From assembly GCA_003165465.1 (NCBI GenBank), contig PLUM01000025.1, positions 955-51,687 of the forward strand: DNA of 50,733 bases. Reading direction: 5' to 3'. The translations under genes and the position numbers were made by a program. The DNA is from Acidobacteriota bacterium (GTDB lineage Bacteria; Acidobacteriota; Terriglobia; Acidiferrales; UBA7541). Shown here piece after piece: positions 8,040-16,626 of this stretch. The notes under the pieces were generated by a model. That model saw only the letters and a list, made by a program, of their open reading frames with translations. It had not been told where the DNA came from and ran no database searches. Positions within the stretch are counted from its first letter, which is position 1; each line of letters starts with the position of its first letter.

Positions 8040-9479
8040 TCAAAATTCGAGATGCACGCGAAGCGCGGGCACAAACACGGGTCCGCGGTCGCGGTTGTAG
8101 CCGGGGTTGGCGACGTACTGCGCGTCGAGCGAGGTGAAGACGCCGCGCCACACGTGCAGCGTGTAGTAGGTTTCCACGATGTTTTCCCGCCCATAGTTCA
8201 GGTTGCCGTCGCCGAGTATGAAGCCGACGCCGCCGAGGGCCAGATATTGCTGGTGATCGCGTGAAATTCCGTTGGAAACGAACGCGAGGCCCGCGCGGTC
8301 CAGCTTCCGTCCCCACCTGGTTCCTTGCGCTCCGGCGCCAACCTGCTCGGTTTCGTCCACTTCCGTGTAGGCGTACGATTCGTGCTGGCCTTCGTTCCAT
8401 CCCCATCGCGCGAAGACGCCGAACCAATCCGCAAGCGGCTGCTCGACGTTCACGCCAAATCCATACTTCGTGGTCGTCTGGAGGGGATGCGCCGTGATGT
8501 CCGGCTTCGGCGTCGCGCCCGCAAGAAAATCGGCGATGGCCACGCTGTAGGCGCCCATGTTGGCGTGGTTCGCATAACCGAGAAAACGAAACACCGCCTC
8601 GCGGCGCGGCAGGAACGAATGGCGCAGCTCGACTTCGGCATTTTCCGAGTGCGCTCGGCCGAGATCGGCATCGAGGTGAATGCCATTCGCCACCTTGGGC
8701 ATCAGCGCTTCGGCGAACCGCACGGCCCAGTGGCGGTCGTCGTACTCGACCATCGCGGCAACCGTGTAGCCACGCGTGTCCGCGGCGTAGTCGTAGGCGC
8801 CATTGTTGTCGAGCGTCCAATTCAGGAATTGGAAATTGCTGTCCGAACCGTCCGTGTTCACATCGAAGAAATCCACCAGGCTGAATTTGCCGAAGCGAAT
8901 TTCCAGCCGCCGCGCGGGCAATTGCGTGAAGAGTGACAGCGGCGTTCTCTCGGCAGACACTTTTTCGCCGCTGAGCGGAATGATTTGATGCCACATCAGG
9001 CGGGCCAGATAAGGGGCCTTGCTGAGCGTCGGATTCCGCACGACGTCGAGATTCGTGAAACCCGCAATGCCAAGCGCTTCGCCGATTCCGTGGCCGCCGG
9101 TTTCCTGCATGTCGGCGAGAAATTCCGTTGTGCGGCTCGCCTCGATGCCCGTGAAGAGCGTCAGCACGCGGGAACTGGCATCCTGCGCTTCGGGCGAAAG
9201 GCTGTTCGGCCCGGTATACGGAGAATGAAACGCCGGGTGCCACTGCGAAATGAAATTTACCTGGCCGGAAAGCCAGAAGCGGCTCGACTCCGAGTGCGGA
9301 AAAAGAGTTGCCGCGTCGATCGAAGGCGAATCCTCGGCGGGGGCGGATTGCGCGGGCACTTGGTCGACGGGTGCTTGCTCCGGCGGCGCATTCTGCGCGC
9401 GCGCGGACGGCGACGCTCCCAGGCGCAAGCCCAGCAAAAATAAAAACGATAGCGCGAATTTCGACGTGCGATGACTCAT
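8040..9479 (-). CDS. Carbohydrate-selective porin, OprB family
   Basis: A 479-residue outer-membrane beta-barrel protein. A signal peptide (FALSFLFLLGLRLGASPSARA) leads into a Pro/Ala-rich linker, then the OprB-type segments FWLSGQVNFISQWHPAFHSPYTG, RLEIRFGKFSLVDFFDVNTDG, WTLDNNGAYDYAADTRGYT and, near the end, SNGISRDHQQYLALGGVGFILGDG. The last residue is phenylalanine preceded by alternating hydrophobics (ALRVHLEF), as expected of a BAM-dependent barrel. It probably lets sugars through the outer membrane; the substrate cannot be read from sequence. Single gene between repeats. Confidence 0.82.
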   Translation of the reverse strand: MSHRTSKFALSFLFLLGLRLGASPSARAQNAPPEQAPVDQVPAQSAPAEDSPSIDAATLFPHSESSRFWLSGQVNFISQWHPAFHSPYTGPNSLSPEAQDASSRVLTLFTGIEASRTTEFLADMQETGGHGIGEALGIAGFTNLDVVRNPTLSKAPYLARLMWHQIIPLSGEKVSAERTPLSLFTQLPARRLEIRFGKFSLVDFFDVNTDGSDSNFQFLNWTLDNNGAYDYAADTRGYTVAAMVEYDDRHWAVRFAEALMPKVANGIHLDADLGRAHSENAEVELRHSFLPRREAVFRFLGYANHANMGAYSVAIADFLAGATPKPDITAHPLQTTTKYGFGVNVEQPLADWFGVFARWGWNEGQHESYAYTEVDETEQVGAGAQGTRWGRKLDRAGLAFVSNGISRDHQQYLALGGVGFILGDGNLNYGRENIVETYYTLHVWRGVFTSLDAQYVANPGYNRDRGPVFVPALRVHLEF

Positions 9480-9592
9480 AGTCTTCCGGTTAAAAACAAA
9501 ACCCGTCTATTAAACCACGTCCACTCGTGAAATTCAGATGAATGGAATGTGAAAGAAAAAAAGTGTGCATGACTCGGTTTTAGTGGCGCGGG

Positions 9593-10564
9593 CTATTTTG
9601 CGCCAGGCGTGTTACCGGACGAGGATGCCGCCGACAGCCTGTTCCATTCATTGCGAATGGTTTCGATGGCCTGCGATGGAGGACCGATGCGCCGGTAGCG
9701 GGCGACTTCCGTGCGTTCGTGAATGCCGAATGCGAAGAGAAATTTGCGGCCGTCCACATTGTAGATGTACAGCGTGGGCAGCCAAATGCCCGGCGCCACT
9801 TCCTCATGCTCGACCACGAAATGGCCGCCGTGATACACCTTTCCCGCAACCCCTCCCACAAACACGATGTCGCTCGTGATGTCGCCTTCGAGGCGCGCGA
9901 ATTGGGATTGCGCTTCGTCCACCCACAGCGTGGCATGAGCGTGCTGAAAGCTGGCCGCGAAACGGGTGACCGGCTTGAAATTCGGGTCCGGATCGAGCAG
10001 GAGTTTTACGAGCGTGCGCGGAGGGCGCGCTCCGGCCCAATCGGTGCGCGTTTCGCGGCCGGCCCAGGTCACGCGAAACGCATTTGCCGTCTCGTCCACG
10101 AGATCGGATCGGTTGCGGCTTCGCTTTTCGAATTTTGCCAGATCGTCTTTGTAGCGTTCATTCGGGTGCATGGCGAGATCCAGCGCGACAATCGCACCCT
10201 CCAGCTCGCCGCGATAGGCCTCCGGCGTAACCGGAACCCCATTTTCCACCATGGGCAATTTCATCGTCCCGGTGCCGGAGGGCAGAATGCGTTCCGTAAC
10301 GTCCGAGATGATCTCGCCGTTCTCGCCCTTGTGGATGATCACATGTTCGGTGCGTTCGAACTCGGCCATCGCGCGGTCGTTGCGATGCTGATTCTCGATG
10401 GCCCGCAAGATCAGCGCGTGAATCTGCTCCGGAGTGGGCGCGGGATTCCCGGTAATGATTGCGCCCTGTCCACCGGCCAGCGCCCGCGCGGGCGGCGCGC
10501 CGAACCACTGTGCGAGCGCCAGCGAACAAACTCCCAATGTCACGATGTGCCGTAATCGAATCAT
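9593..10564 (-). CDS. Exported protein of unknown function
   Basis: 323 residues from the ATG at 10562-10564 (an upstream start adds ten residues). The signal peptide is MIRLRHIVTLGVCSLALAQWFGAPPARALA. The mature protein has a helical start (PTPEQIHALILRAIENQHRNDRAMAEFERTEH) followed by beta-rich sequence with GTGTMKLP, ATLWVDEAQSQFARLEGDITSD and PGIWLPTLYIYNVDGRKFLFAFG. The latter resembles the lipid-binding half-barrel seen in LolA/LolB-like exported proteins, but I do not recognise a named family. It stands alone on the minus strand. Confidence 0.65.
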   Translation of the reverse strand: MIRLRHIVTLGVCSLALAQWFGAPPARALAGGQGAIITGNPAPTPEQIHALILRAIENQHRNDRAMAEFERTEHVIIHKGENGEIISDVTERILPSGTGTMKLPMVENGVPVTPEAYRGELEGAIVALDLAMHPNERYKDDLAKFEKRSRNRSDLVDETANAFRVTWAGRETRTDWAGARPPRTLVKLLLDPDPNFKPVTRFAASFQHAHATLWVDEAQSQFARLEGDITSDIVFVGGVAGKVYHGGHFVVEHEEVAPGIWLPTLYIYNVDGRKFLFAFGIHERTEVARYRRIGPPSQAIETIRNEWNRLSAASSSGNTPGAK

Positions 10565-10782
10565 TCGTCCCCTGGCGCTGCCGAGCGTGACCATGCCCTT
10601 CGCGCCGCCTACACTTTGATTCTACGGTGAATTGGACAGTTGTACCCGGAAGTTTCGGGCTCAAACGATTCGGGCGCACCATCCATCACAAAAAATAGAA
10701 TTTAGCCCGTATTTCTCGCAAGCGTGACTTGGATCCCTCGATCTTTCGATGAATGACTTCACAGGTTGCCGGCTTCGCGGTT

Positions 10783-10811
10783 GTAGGGGCACGGCATTGC
10801 CGTGCCCCTAC
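10783..10811. repeat. Palindrome, family B copy 2
   Basis: GTAGGGGCACGGCA at 10783-10796, one base, then the exact reverse complement at 10798-10811. Same core as the elements at 6981-7012 and 16662-16709. It lies in the 363-base gap between the exported unknown and ada, which otherwise shows nothing. Confidence 0.8.
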
Positions 10812-10927
10812 GGCGAGCCTAGGAACCAACGGCTTCATCAAGTTTCAACAAGGAATGTGCTCTAAAACGGAATTGCTCGCAAATCGCTTGTGAGAAGGGC
10901 GGGTTATGCCAGCGGAAACTACTCGCC

Positions 10928-12067
10928 TCACTCGCGCTTTGCGGCGCGGCGTTCGCGGTTGAGCAGGTTTTGCTTGCGATCGAGTCCCCAGCGGTAGCCG
11001 CCCAGCGTGCCATCGGTGCGCACCACGCGGTGACAGGGCACGACGATGGCCGCTGGATTCGTGGCGCAGGCGCGGGCCACGGCGCGGATCGCGCGGGGCT
11101 GGCCGATGCCGCGCGCCACCTCCGCGTACGTGCGCGTCTCGCCGAGCGGGATGGACCGCAACGCCTCCCAGACGCGCCGCTGGAACGCCGTAGCGATGAC
11201 GTCCGTGGGCAGATTCAATCGAGGATTCGCGCCAGCCAGATGCCGCACAATTTCGCGCACCCATTTCGAATGCGCTTTCGATCCGCCGCGAATTTCCGCG
11301 CGGGGGTATTCCTTGCGCAATGCCGCGACGAGATCGGCGCCGCGATCTCCTAGATAGACGGCGGAGATGCCGCGCTCGGTCTCGGCGACGAGTACGCGCC
11401 CCAGCGCGCACCGCGCAGTCGTGTAAGAGATGTTCATCCCGAGCCCTCCTCGGCGATACGTCGCCGGCGTCATGCCAAGCTGCGCGTCGGACTTCTCGTA
11501 AAGACGGCTCGCGGAACCGTATGCAACGAAATACAGTGCGGTGGTCACGTTTCTCCCCTTTCGCAACTCGGATTTGAGCCGCGCGAGGCGCAGCGCGTCG
11601 GCATATTGCTTTGGCGTAATGCCCATCGCCCGGCGAAAGGTGCGCTGCAAATGCGCGGCGCTCCGCCCCGTGCGTTCCGCGAGGCGTTTCAGGGGAACCG
11701 AGCCGTCCGCGCTGCTCTCGATTTCCGCGCACACCATGCGGATGAGGTCCGCTTGCGGATTGCCGTGCGCTGCGCGCGGATGGCAGCGCCGGCAGGCGCG
11801 GAATCCGGCTTGCTCGGCCGCCTCCGTATGCGAGAAGAGAAGAATGTGCTTTGCGTGCGGGCGCCGCGACGGGCACGAGGGGCGGCAGTAAATCCCCGTC
11901 GAGCGGACCGCGTAGACGAATGCGCCATCCATGCGCGCATCGTGCGCGGCGACCGCGTCGAGGCACCGGCGTCTGGCACGCGCGGGGATCGTGGATGGCA
12001 TCGCTTCGGAAAGCATTGGCATAGCGTCTGGTTCCTTCTCCATCACCATATCCAAAACCGTTCCCAT
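10928..12067 (-). CDS. ada: Bifunctional Ada: DNA methylation-damage response activator / O6-alkylguanine-DNA alkyltransferase
   Basis: Repairs methyl phosphotriesters and O6-methylguanine by moving the alkyl group to its own cysteines, and in E. coli activates the adaptive response once methylated. All three parts are present in 379 residues: the zinc domain AVRSTGIYCRPSC with C61, C65, C92 and C95 (C61 is the phosphotriester acceptor equivalent), an AraC-type HTH (about 105-205), and the alkyltransferase domain with the active-site motif PCHRV at 344-348 (C345). The start is uncertain: the ATG at 12022 has an AAGGA ten bases upstream and gives a length closer to other Ada proteins. It is the only DNA-repair gene in its neighbourhood. 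Confidence 0.93.
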   Translation of the reverse strand: MGTVLDMVMEKEPDAMPMLSEAMPSTIPARARRRCLDAVAAHDARMDGAFVYAVRSTGIYCRPSCPSRRPHAKHILLFSHTEAAEQAGFRACRRCHPRAAHGNPQADLIRMVCAEIESSADGSVPLKRLAERTGRSAAHLQRTFRRAMGITPKQYADALRLARLKSELRKGRNVTTALYFVAYGSASRLYEKSDAQLGMTPATYRRGGLGMNISYTTARCALGRVLVAETERGISAVYLGDRGADLVAALRKEYPRAEIRGGSKAHSKWVREIVRHLAGANPRLNLPTDVIATAFQRRVWEALRSIPLGETRTYAEVARGIGQPRAIRAVARACATNPAAIVVPCHRVVRTDGTLGGYRWGLDRKQNLLNRERRAAKRE

Positions 12068-12162
12068 GGCGCTATCCGAATCTTGCGGTCAAACTAATTT
12101 TTATTTTTTGTAAAAAGCTCACACTCGCTATCCGGCTAATTGCGCCGTGTCCCTCACAGAAC

Positions 12163-12263
12163 GGACGCTTTCCAGTGGCACAGGCTTCAGCCTGTGTTCT
12201 TTTGACTTTCGCACACCGCAATTCAAAACCACACAGGCTGAAGCCTGTGCCACTCAAAGCGTC
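12163..12263. repeat. REPIN-like paired palindrome, family A copy 4
   Basis: Arms 12177-12197 and 12232-12253 with extended outer arms (GGACGCTTT / AAAGCGTCC). The spacer is in the opposite orientation to the copies at 4211 and 7930. It occupies the 329-base gap between divergent ada and the PilZ gene, which must also hold both promoters. Confidence 0.85.
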
Positions 12264-12396
12264 CATCGGCGAAAGCGCGGCTCCAGGGAGTGTGCATTAA
12301 GACACCACCATGCGGAACCTGAATTGACCAAGCGCGCGCGCGCGGAGGATAGTGTCCGGCGAGCAGTGCCAGAAGCGTAGGAAGCAGGGGAGAACC

Positions 12397-12918
12397 ATGC
12401 GCACTGTTCGAAACCAAAATCAGATCAATCTGCCGGACTCAGCGCCCGGCGATGCCGCCACGGAAGAATTGCCGGCGAGTTCGGCGACCACGGCTGCGGA
12501 ACTGCCGTCGTGGACGACGCGAGCCACGCCGAAAGGCATCGCGCGCGTGCCCACCCATGCCGTGCGCCCGGCCGCGGAGCGCCGCAGGTACGCTCGCGCA
12601 AAGCTCAGCCTGCCGCTGCGCGTGAAGCGCGTCGCAGGCCAGCGGGGTCGCTCGGCAAAACCTCTACAGACGGTCAATATCAGTTCGAGCGGGGTTCTCT
12701 TTCTCTGCCCCGAGCGGATCGATCCGGGCACTCCGATCGAGATCGAAGTCTATCTGATCGACCGGCCATTTGGCCGGCGCACCGTGAAAATGACGACCGA
12801 GGCGCATATCGTACGCGCCGACGCCACTTCGCGCACCGGCTGGCATTCGCTGGCCGCGTCTTTCGACGACATCTCATTTCAGCGTGAAGAACCGTTGCCG
12901 TCACAGGTCCAGAGCTAG
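12397..12918 (+). CDS. PilZ domain protein
   Basis: 173 residues from the ATG at 12397, preceded by a purine-rich GCAGGGGAG. The first 65 residues are Ala/Thr/Pro-rich and probably disordered. A PilZ domain follows: the bis-arginine switch ERRRYARAKLSLPLRVKRV and the downstream NISSSGVLFLC (the N/D-x-S-x-x-G motif) are both present, so c-di-GMP binding is plausible. The carboxyl half has the barrel strand pattern (IEIEVYLIDRPFGRRTVKMTTEAHIVRAD). Single-domain PilZ proteins act as c-di-GMP effectors; the partner here is unknown. Confidence 0.85.
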   Translation: MRTVRNQNQINLPDSAPGDAATEELPASSATTAAELPSWTTRATPKGIARVPTHAVRPAAERRRYARAKLSLPLRVKRVAGQRGRSAKPLQTVNISSSGVLFLCPERIDPGTPIEIEVYLIDRPFGRRTVKMTTEAHIVRADATSRTGWHSLAASFDDISFQREEPLPSQVQS

Positions 12919-12981
12919 TAGCACGCATGTCTCGCGGCCTGTTTCGCGAATACTCTCACAAATAACGAATGTTTTTGGCAA

Positions 12982-13131
12982 GCTGGGTGCCCCATCCTTG
13001 CGGTTTTTGCAAGGGTGGGGATTTTTATTTTCGTGCTTAAAACGAGAAAGCCCCTCGACGGAATTCTTTCGGATGTGAATTAAAGTCAAAAACCCCACCC
13101 TTGCACAAACCGCAAGGATGGGGCACCCAGC
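12982..13131. repeat. Snap-back element with about 44-base arms, family E
   Basis: The left arm (12982-13025) contains GGGTGCCCCATCCTTGCGG and GCAAGGGTGGGG; the right arm (13087-13131) is its near-perfect reverse complement. The roughly 60-base loop is AT-rich with no credible gene. The form is that of a MITE-like or long-hairpin element. Confidence 0.8.
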
Positions 13132-13217
13132 CCATTGACGACGCACAAAGGCGCTGGCCTGAATTTCTCACGGGAGGCAGCTTGAATTCGGATGTCATTC
13201 AAATCTCACGGGTTTGG

Positions 13218-13290
13218 TAGCGCTGGCGTCTCGCCGGCAGGTTTTGTGCTCGTATCGTGGCGTAAACCTGCCGGCGGGAGGCCGGCGCTA
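13218..13290. repeat. Inverted repeat with 27-base arms, family F
   Basis: Arms 13218-13244 and 13264-13290 match at 24 of 27 positions (TAGCGC-GGC--C-CGCCGGCAGG type), with a 19-base loop. Together with the family E element it fills the gap between the PilZ gene and the toxin-antitoxin pair. Confidence 0.75.
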
Positions 13291-13371
13291 CGCCCCCTCC
13301 GCACAACGAAACAATGGATCGCCAATCGAATGACTCGAAACGTCGTGGGATATCAGGGCTAGCCCATCTAA

Positions 13372-13395
13372 CATGGTCATGTTAATATGACCATG
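13372..13395 (+). promoter_or_regulatory. Dyad operator upstream of the antitoxin gene
   Basis: CATGGTCAT-gttaat-ATGACCATG, a perfect 9-base inverted repeat ending 17 bases before the antitoxin ATG; a GGAGGAA SD lies between. Phd-type antitoxins bind such dyads to repress their own operon, so it is the likely autoregulatory site. Confidence 0.65.
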
Positions 13396-13412
13396 AGCAT
13401 GGAGGAACGACC

Positions 13413-13664
13413 ATGAAGCAAATGCGTGCCAGCGCTTTCAAAGCCCGTTGCCTCAAAGTCATGAATGAGATCCAGGCAACCGGCGAGCCCGTGATCGTCA
13501 CCAAACGCGGAAAGCCCGTCGTGAAGGTTGTTCCCATAAAGCCGGAGAAGGACGATATCTTCGGATTCATGGCGGGAAAAGCCAAGATCATTGGAGACAT
13601 CGAATCTCCCGTGGTTCTGCTAAAAGATTGGAAGATTTTTAAGATCAAGAAGATCAAAAAATGA
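13413..13664 (+). CDS. Type II antitoxin, Phd/YefM family
   Basis: 83 residues beginning MKQMRASAFKARCLKVMNEI with VIVTKRGKPVVKVVP, the classic Phd/YefM DNA-binding amino half. The carboxyl part, about 56-83, is lysine-rich (KDWKIFKIKKIKK) and should wrap the toxin. It precedes the PIN toxin by 70 bases, and a dyad operator sits in front. A clear SD GGAGGAA fixes the start. Confidence 0.9.
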   Translation: MKQMRASAFKARCLKVMNEIQATGEPVIVTKRGKPVVKVVPIKPEKDDIFGFMAGKAKIIGDIESPVVLLKDWKIFKIKKIKK

Positions 13665-13734
13665 TCCGCCTCCGCAACACAGCTCGATGCTTCGGCGTAC
13701 CAGTCGGCCATCGCCGGTTTGCAGGTGGCGGCCG

Positions 13735-14124
13735 ATGATTCTTCTGGATACCCATGTGCTCATTTGGCTGGCATTTGAACCCGCTAAGTTATCAAGAGCG
13801 GCTAGAGAGGCCATCCACGAAAGCGGCCGGACGGGGGGGCTGGGTATTTCCGCGATTACGCCCTGGGAGGCCGCCTGGCTGGTGACTCATCGCCGGGTTG
13901 ATTTTACTGGCACTCCCGAGGCGTTTCTTGAGGAAATTTCGTCGCGCACGGCGGTGCTCCCTATTACAGGGCAGATTGCTCTCCTGGCCAATCAGCTTCC
14001 CGCAACATATTCCAGGGACCCCGCCGACCGGTTGATCGGCGCAACCGCAATGTCCGAGGGATTCGCGCTTGTCACGAAAGACAGGACGATCCGGAACTGT
14101 AAGCAGATCAAGACGATTTGGTAA
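13735..14124 (+). CDS. vapC: Type II toxin, PIN-domain ribonuclease (VapC-like)
   Basis: 129 residues from the ATG at 13735; a frame opening at 13687 would add 16 unrelated residues. The PIN acidic site is complete: D5 in MILLDTHVLIW, E45 in ITPWEAAWL, D95/D98 in SRDPADRLIGATA and D116 in LVTKDRTI. VapC toxins cleave initiator tRNA or rRNA when free of antitoxin. It is paired with a Phd-type rather than a VapB-type antitoxin, a common hybrid arrangement. Confidence 0.9.
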   Translation: MILLDTHVLIWLAFEPAKLSRAAREAIHESGRTGGLGISAITPWEAAWLVTHRRVDFTGTPEAFLEEISSRTAVLPITGQIALLANQLPATYSRDPADRLIGATAMSEGFALVTKDRTIRNCKQIKTIW

Positions 14125-14153
14125 GGTCTCTTTGGATCGGTCAATCAATTTTA

Positions 14154-14966
14154 CTATTCTAGGTCGCTCTTGCCAATGTTACATTTCGAGCAAAGCGTTT
14201 CTAAATTTTCGAGCAGAGTTTCTCCGCCTTTTGCCCAAGCATTCCTGTGATCAACATGAAGCACAATACTGAGGTCGGTTGCTGGTGATCTTCCACACTT
14301 TTTACACTTGAAATTGTCTCGTCTCATGACAACAAAGCGCAATCGCCAATTTATGTTTCTCTTTGTCTTATGCTGAGTGCTCGGCCTAGCATCTGATTTC
14401 CCGGTTGCCCCCTCCCTGTAGGCCCCCTCTGCGGGTTTAGCCACAAAATCGCGAGTCGGCAAAGATTGCGAGGCTGGAATAGATGCAGATGGCAGGCCTT
14501 CTGATTGTTCTGACAAGCTTTCAGCGTGATCGGATGTAAGGGAGAGAGCAACGTCGTACGAAATTTTTTCTTCGCCGCTGATGTAAGAAACGAATCTCTT
14601 TAGGGTCTTGCGCCAGGTGCCAAATCGCTCTGCATAGGCACCAATACTGTACTTTGAAAGCGGTTTTTGAATTTCAGTGCTGCGCGGTTGCCTGCCCAGC
14701 TTGACCCATATTTCCTCAATATTTTGAAAAAGTTCTTCTTCTGAAATTCTAAATGGATGTCGGTCCACGCGTAGTCCCGCCCTTTTGAGCGCCTCAGACC
14801 AGCTTCCGAATCTGCGGGCTAGGGTCGAGCTGTTGTATTTGCCTCGTTCATTATATCGTCGGAACGAAACGGATCTGGTACTCAGCGTATTAGAAACGCG
14901 TTTTAAGTCAGCGATAAACTCTTCGTCCGAAACGTCTCGATGATATTCCTCTAGTTCAAATTTCAT
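14154..14966 (-). CDS. HNH endonuclease with homing-endonuclease-associated repeats
   Basis: 270 residues. Two related amino-terminal segments, about 15-64 (EEFIADLKRVSN...ARRFGSWSEALKRAGL) and 77-125 (EELFQNIEEIWVKLG...AERFGTWRKTLKRF), match the HNH-associated helical repeat that binds DNA. After a Ser/Ala-rich linker (145-200), an HNH domain closes the protein: C221 and C224 in CKKCG, HVDH at 237-240, N254, and C259/C262 in LCSKC. The gene is visibly more AT-rich than its neighbours, which suggests recent arrival. It lies tail to tail with vapC (29 bases apart). Whether it is mobile, restriction-like or domesticated cannot be decided here. Confidence 0.85.
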   Translation of the reverse strand: MKFELEEYHRDVSDEEFIADLKRVSNTLSTRSVSFRRYNERGKYNSSTLARRFGSWSEALKRAGLRVDRHPFRISEEELFQNIEEIWVKLGRQPRSTEIQKPLSKYSIGAYAERFGTWRKTLKRFVSYISGEEKISYDVALSLTSDHAESLSEQSEGLPSASIPASQSLPTRDFVAKPAEGAYREGATGKSDARPSTQHKTKRNINWRLRFVVMRRDNFKCKKCGRSPATDLSIVLHVDHRNAWAKGGETLLENLETLCSKCNIGKSDLE

Positions 14967-15042
14967 AATTACAGGAACTCCATCCTCATGGTTCTTGCAA
15001 GGACGCTCTGCTTAAACCTTACTTCCGTGCATACCAGTCCAT

Positions 15043-16623
15043 TCAGCGAATCTCGATCACTCGCGCCTGGCGAATGGCTTGGATGGCGCGCAATTCGCCC
15101 AGGACTTCGGGCGGGACGTTTTGGTCCACGTTGACGATGCCGATGGCTTCGTCGGAATTTTGTATGCGGCCTAAAGCGAAGTTGGCGATGTTGATGGCGT
15201 GTTTTCCCAGGAGCGTGCCGATGCGGCCGATTACGCCGGGAACGTCCTGGTTGCGGAAGAGCAGGAGGAAACCAGTGAGCGGGGCGTCGATGTCGATATT
15301 GTTGACGCCGAGAATGCGGAGGGCGTCGTTCGGGCCGATCATGCCGAGGACGGAAATCGTTTCGCCGTCGATGCGCAACGCCACGCCCAGAGAATTCGTG
15401 TATTTGGCGCGGCGCGCGCTGCGCACTTCGACCACTTCGATGCCGCGCGCCTTCGCGAAATTCCCAGCGTTAATCAGATTGATTTGATCGGCGAGGATTT
15501 GGCCCAGCACGCCCTTCAGCACGGCGTTTTTCACGAGGTGCGTGTTCATGTCGGCGAGGCCGCCGTCGTAGCTGATGGAAACTTCCGTGAACGGTTTTTC
15601 GGTGAGTTGCGCGACAAACCCGCCCAGCTTTTCTCCGAGCTGCAGATACGGCCCCAGCTTCTTGAACTCCTCGGGCGAAATGGACGGCATATTGACGGCG
15701 TTCTTCACCGCGCCGCTGGTCAGGTAATCGCGCAACTGCTCAGCGATGCGCGTTCCGACCACTTTCTGCGCCTCTTCGGTCGAGCCCGCGATGTGCGGCG
15801 TGGCAATCACGTTGGGATGCTTCACGAGGCGCGGATCAGCGGGCGGCTCGGCCTCAAACACATCCAGCCCTGCTCCGGCCACATGCCCGCTTTCGAGCGC
15901 CGCGAGCAGCGCCGCTTCGTTCACCAGTTCGCCGCGCGCGCAATTGACGATGCGCACGCCTTTTTTGGTGAGCGCAAGGTTTTTTGCGTTGATGAGGTGC
16001 CGGGTTTCCGGCGTCAGCGACGAGTGCAGACTGATAAAATCGCTGGTCTTGAACAGTTCTTCGAGCGGCACGAGGCGGATGTTCTGCTCCGTGGCGAGCA
16101 CCTTGGAGACGTAGGGATCGAAAGCCACGACCCTCATTTTGTGCGCCTGCGCGAGGCGCGCGACTTCCGTGCCGATCGTGCCGAGGCCGATGAGGCCCAG
16201 CGTCTTGTTACGCAATTCGCTGCCTGTGAATTTCTTCTTTTCCCACTTGCCGGCCTTCATCGATGCGTCGGCCTGCGTCACGGGATGCGCCATGGCCAGT
16301 AGCATGGTCATGGTGTGCTCGGCCACGCTGATGGCGTTGCCGCCGGGCGTGTTCATGACGAGGACGCCCTTGCGGGTGGCGGCATCGAGGTCCACGTTGT
16401 CCACGCCCACTCCGGCGCGCCCGATGACGCGCAGCTTTTTGGCAGCGTCCAGAAGCTCGGCCGTCACCTTTGTCGCGCTGCGGACCAGCAGCGCGTCGGC
16501 GTCGCGAATTTCGTCCTCGACCTTCCCTTTCGTCTTGGGAAGATTCACGACGGTCCAGGAAGGATTTGCCTTCAGGATTTCCACTACGCCTTCGTCAACG
16601 CTGTCCGCGATCAGAATTTTCAT
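15043..16623 (-). CDS. serA: D-3-phosphoglycerate dehydrogenase (long form with ACT domain)
   Basis: Oxidises 3-phosphoglycerate to 3-phosphohydroxypyruvate with NAD, the first step of serine synthesis. 526 residues from MKILIADS at 16621-16623. NAD-binding GLGTIG is at 146-151 and the catalytic triad is R230 (NCARGE), E259 (DVFEAEP) and H277 (TPHIAG). An intervening domain (about 310-440) and a carboxyl ACT domain (FRNQDVPGVIGRIGTLLGKHAINIANF...) mark the long, potentially serine-regulated form. A frame to 16686 adds 21 residues read through a repeat and is unlikely. It lies downstream of a class V aminotransferase, so the pair probably serves serine/glycine metabolism. Confidence 0.95.
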   Translation of the reverse strand: MKILIADSVDEGVVEILKANPSWTVVNLPKTKGKVEDEIRDADALLVRSATKVTAELLDAAKKLRVIGRAGVGVDNVDLDAATRKGVLVMNTPGGNAISVAEHTMTMLLAMAHPVTQADASMKAGKWEKKKFTGSELRNKTLGLIGLGTIGTEVARLAQAHKMRVVAFDPYVSKVLATEQNIRLVPLEELFKTSDFISLHSSLTPETRHLINAKNLALTKKGVRIVNCARGELVNEAALLAALESGHVAGAGLDVFEAEPPADPRLVKHPNVIATPHIAGSTEEAQKVVGTRIAEQLRDYLTSGAVKNAVNMPSISPEEFKKLGPYLQLGEKLGGFVAQLTEKPFTEVSISYDGGLADMNTHLVKNAVLKGVLGQILADQINLINAGNFAKARGIEVVEVRSARRAKYTNSLGVALRIDGETISVLGMIGPNDALRILGVNNIDIDAPLTGFLLLFRNQDVPGVIGRIGTLLGKHAINIANFALGRIQNSDEAIGIVNVDQNVPPEVLGELRAIQAIRQARVIEIR

Positions 16624-16626
16624 TGG

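Noticed and set aside
7969..9243. Alternative minus-strand frame over the porin gene (424 codons)
   Set aside because: Arg/Ser-rich, out of frame with the porin that has a signal peptide and an aromatic terminus; part of it is translated palindromic repeat.
12022..12067. Alternative start for ada
   Set aside because: The ATG at 12022 has a better SD, but the longest frame is listed because no decisive evidence separates them.
15199..16302. Plus-strand frame opposite serA (367 codons)
   Set aside because: Antisense shadow with no recognisable domain.
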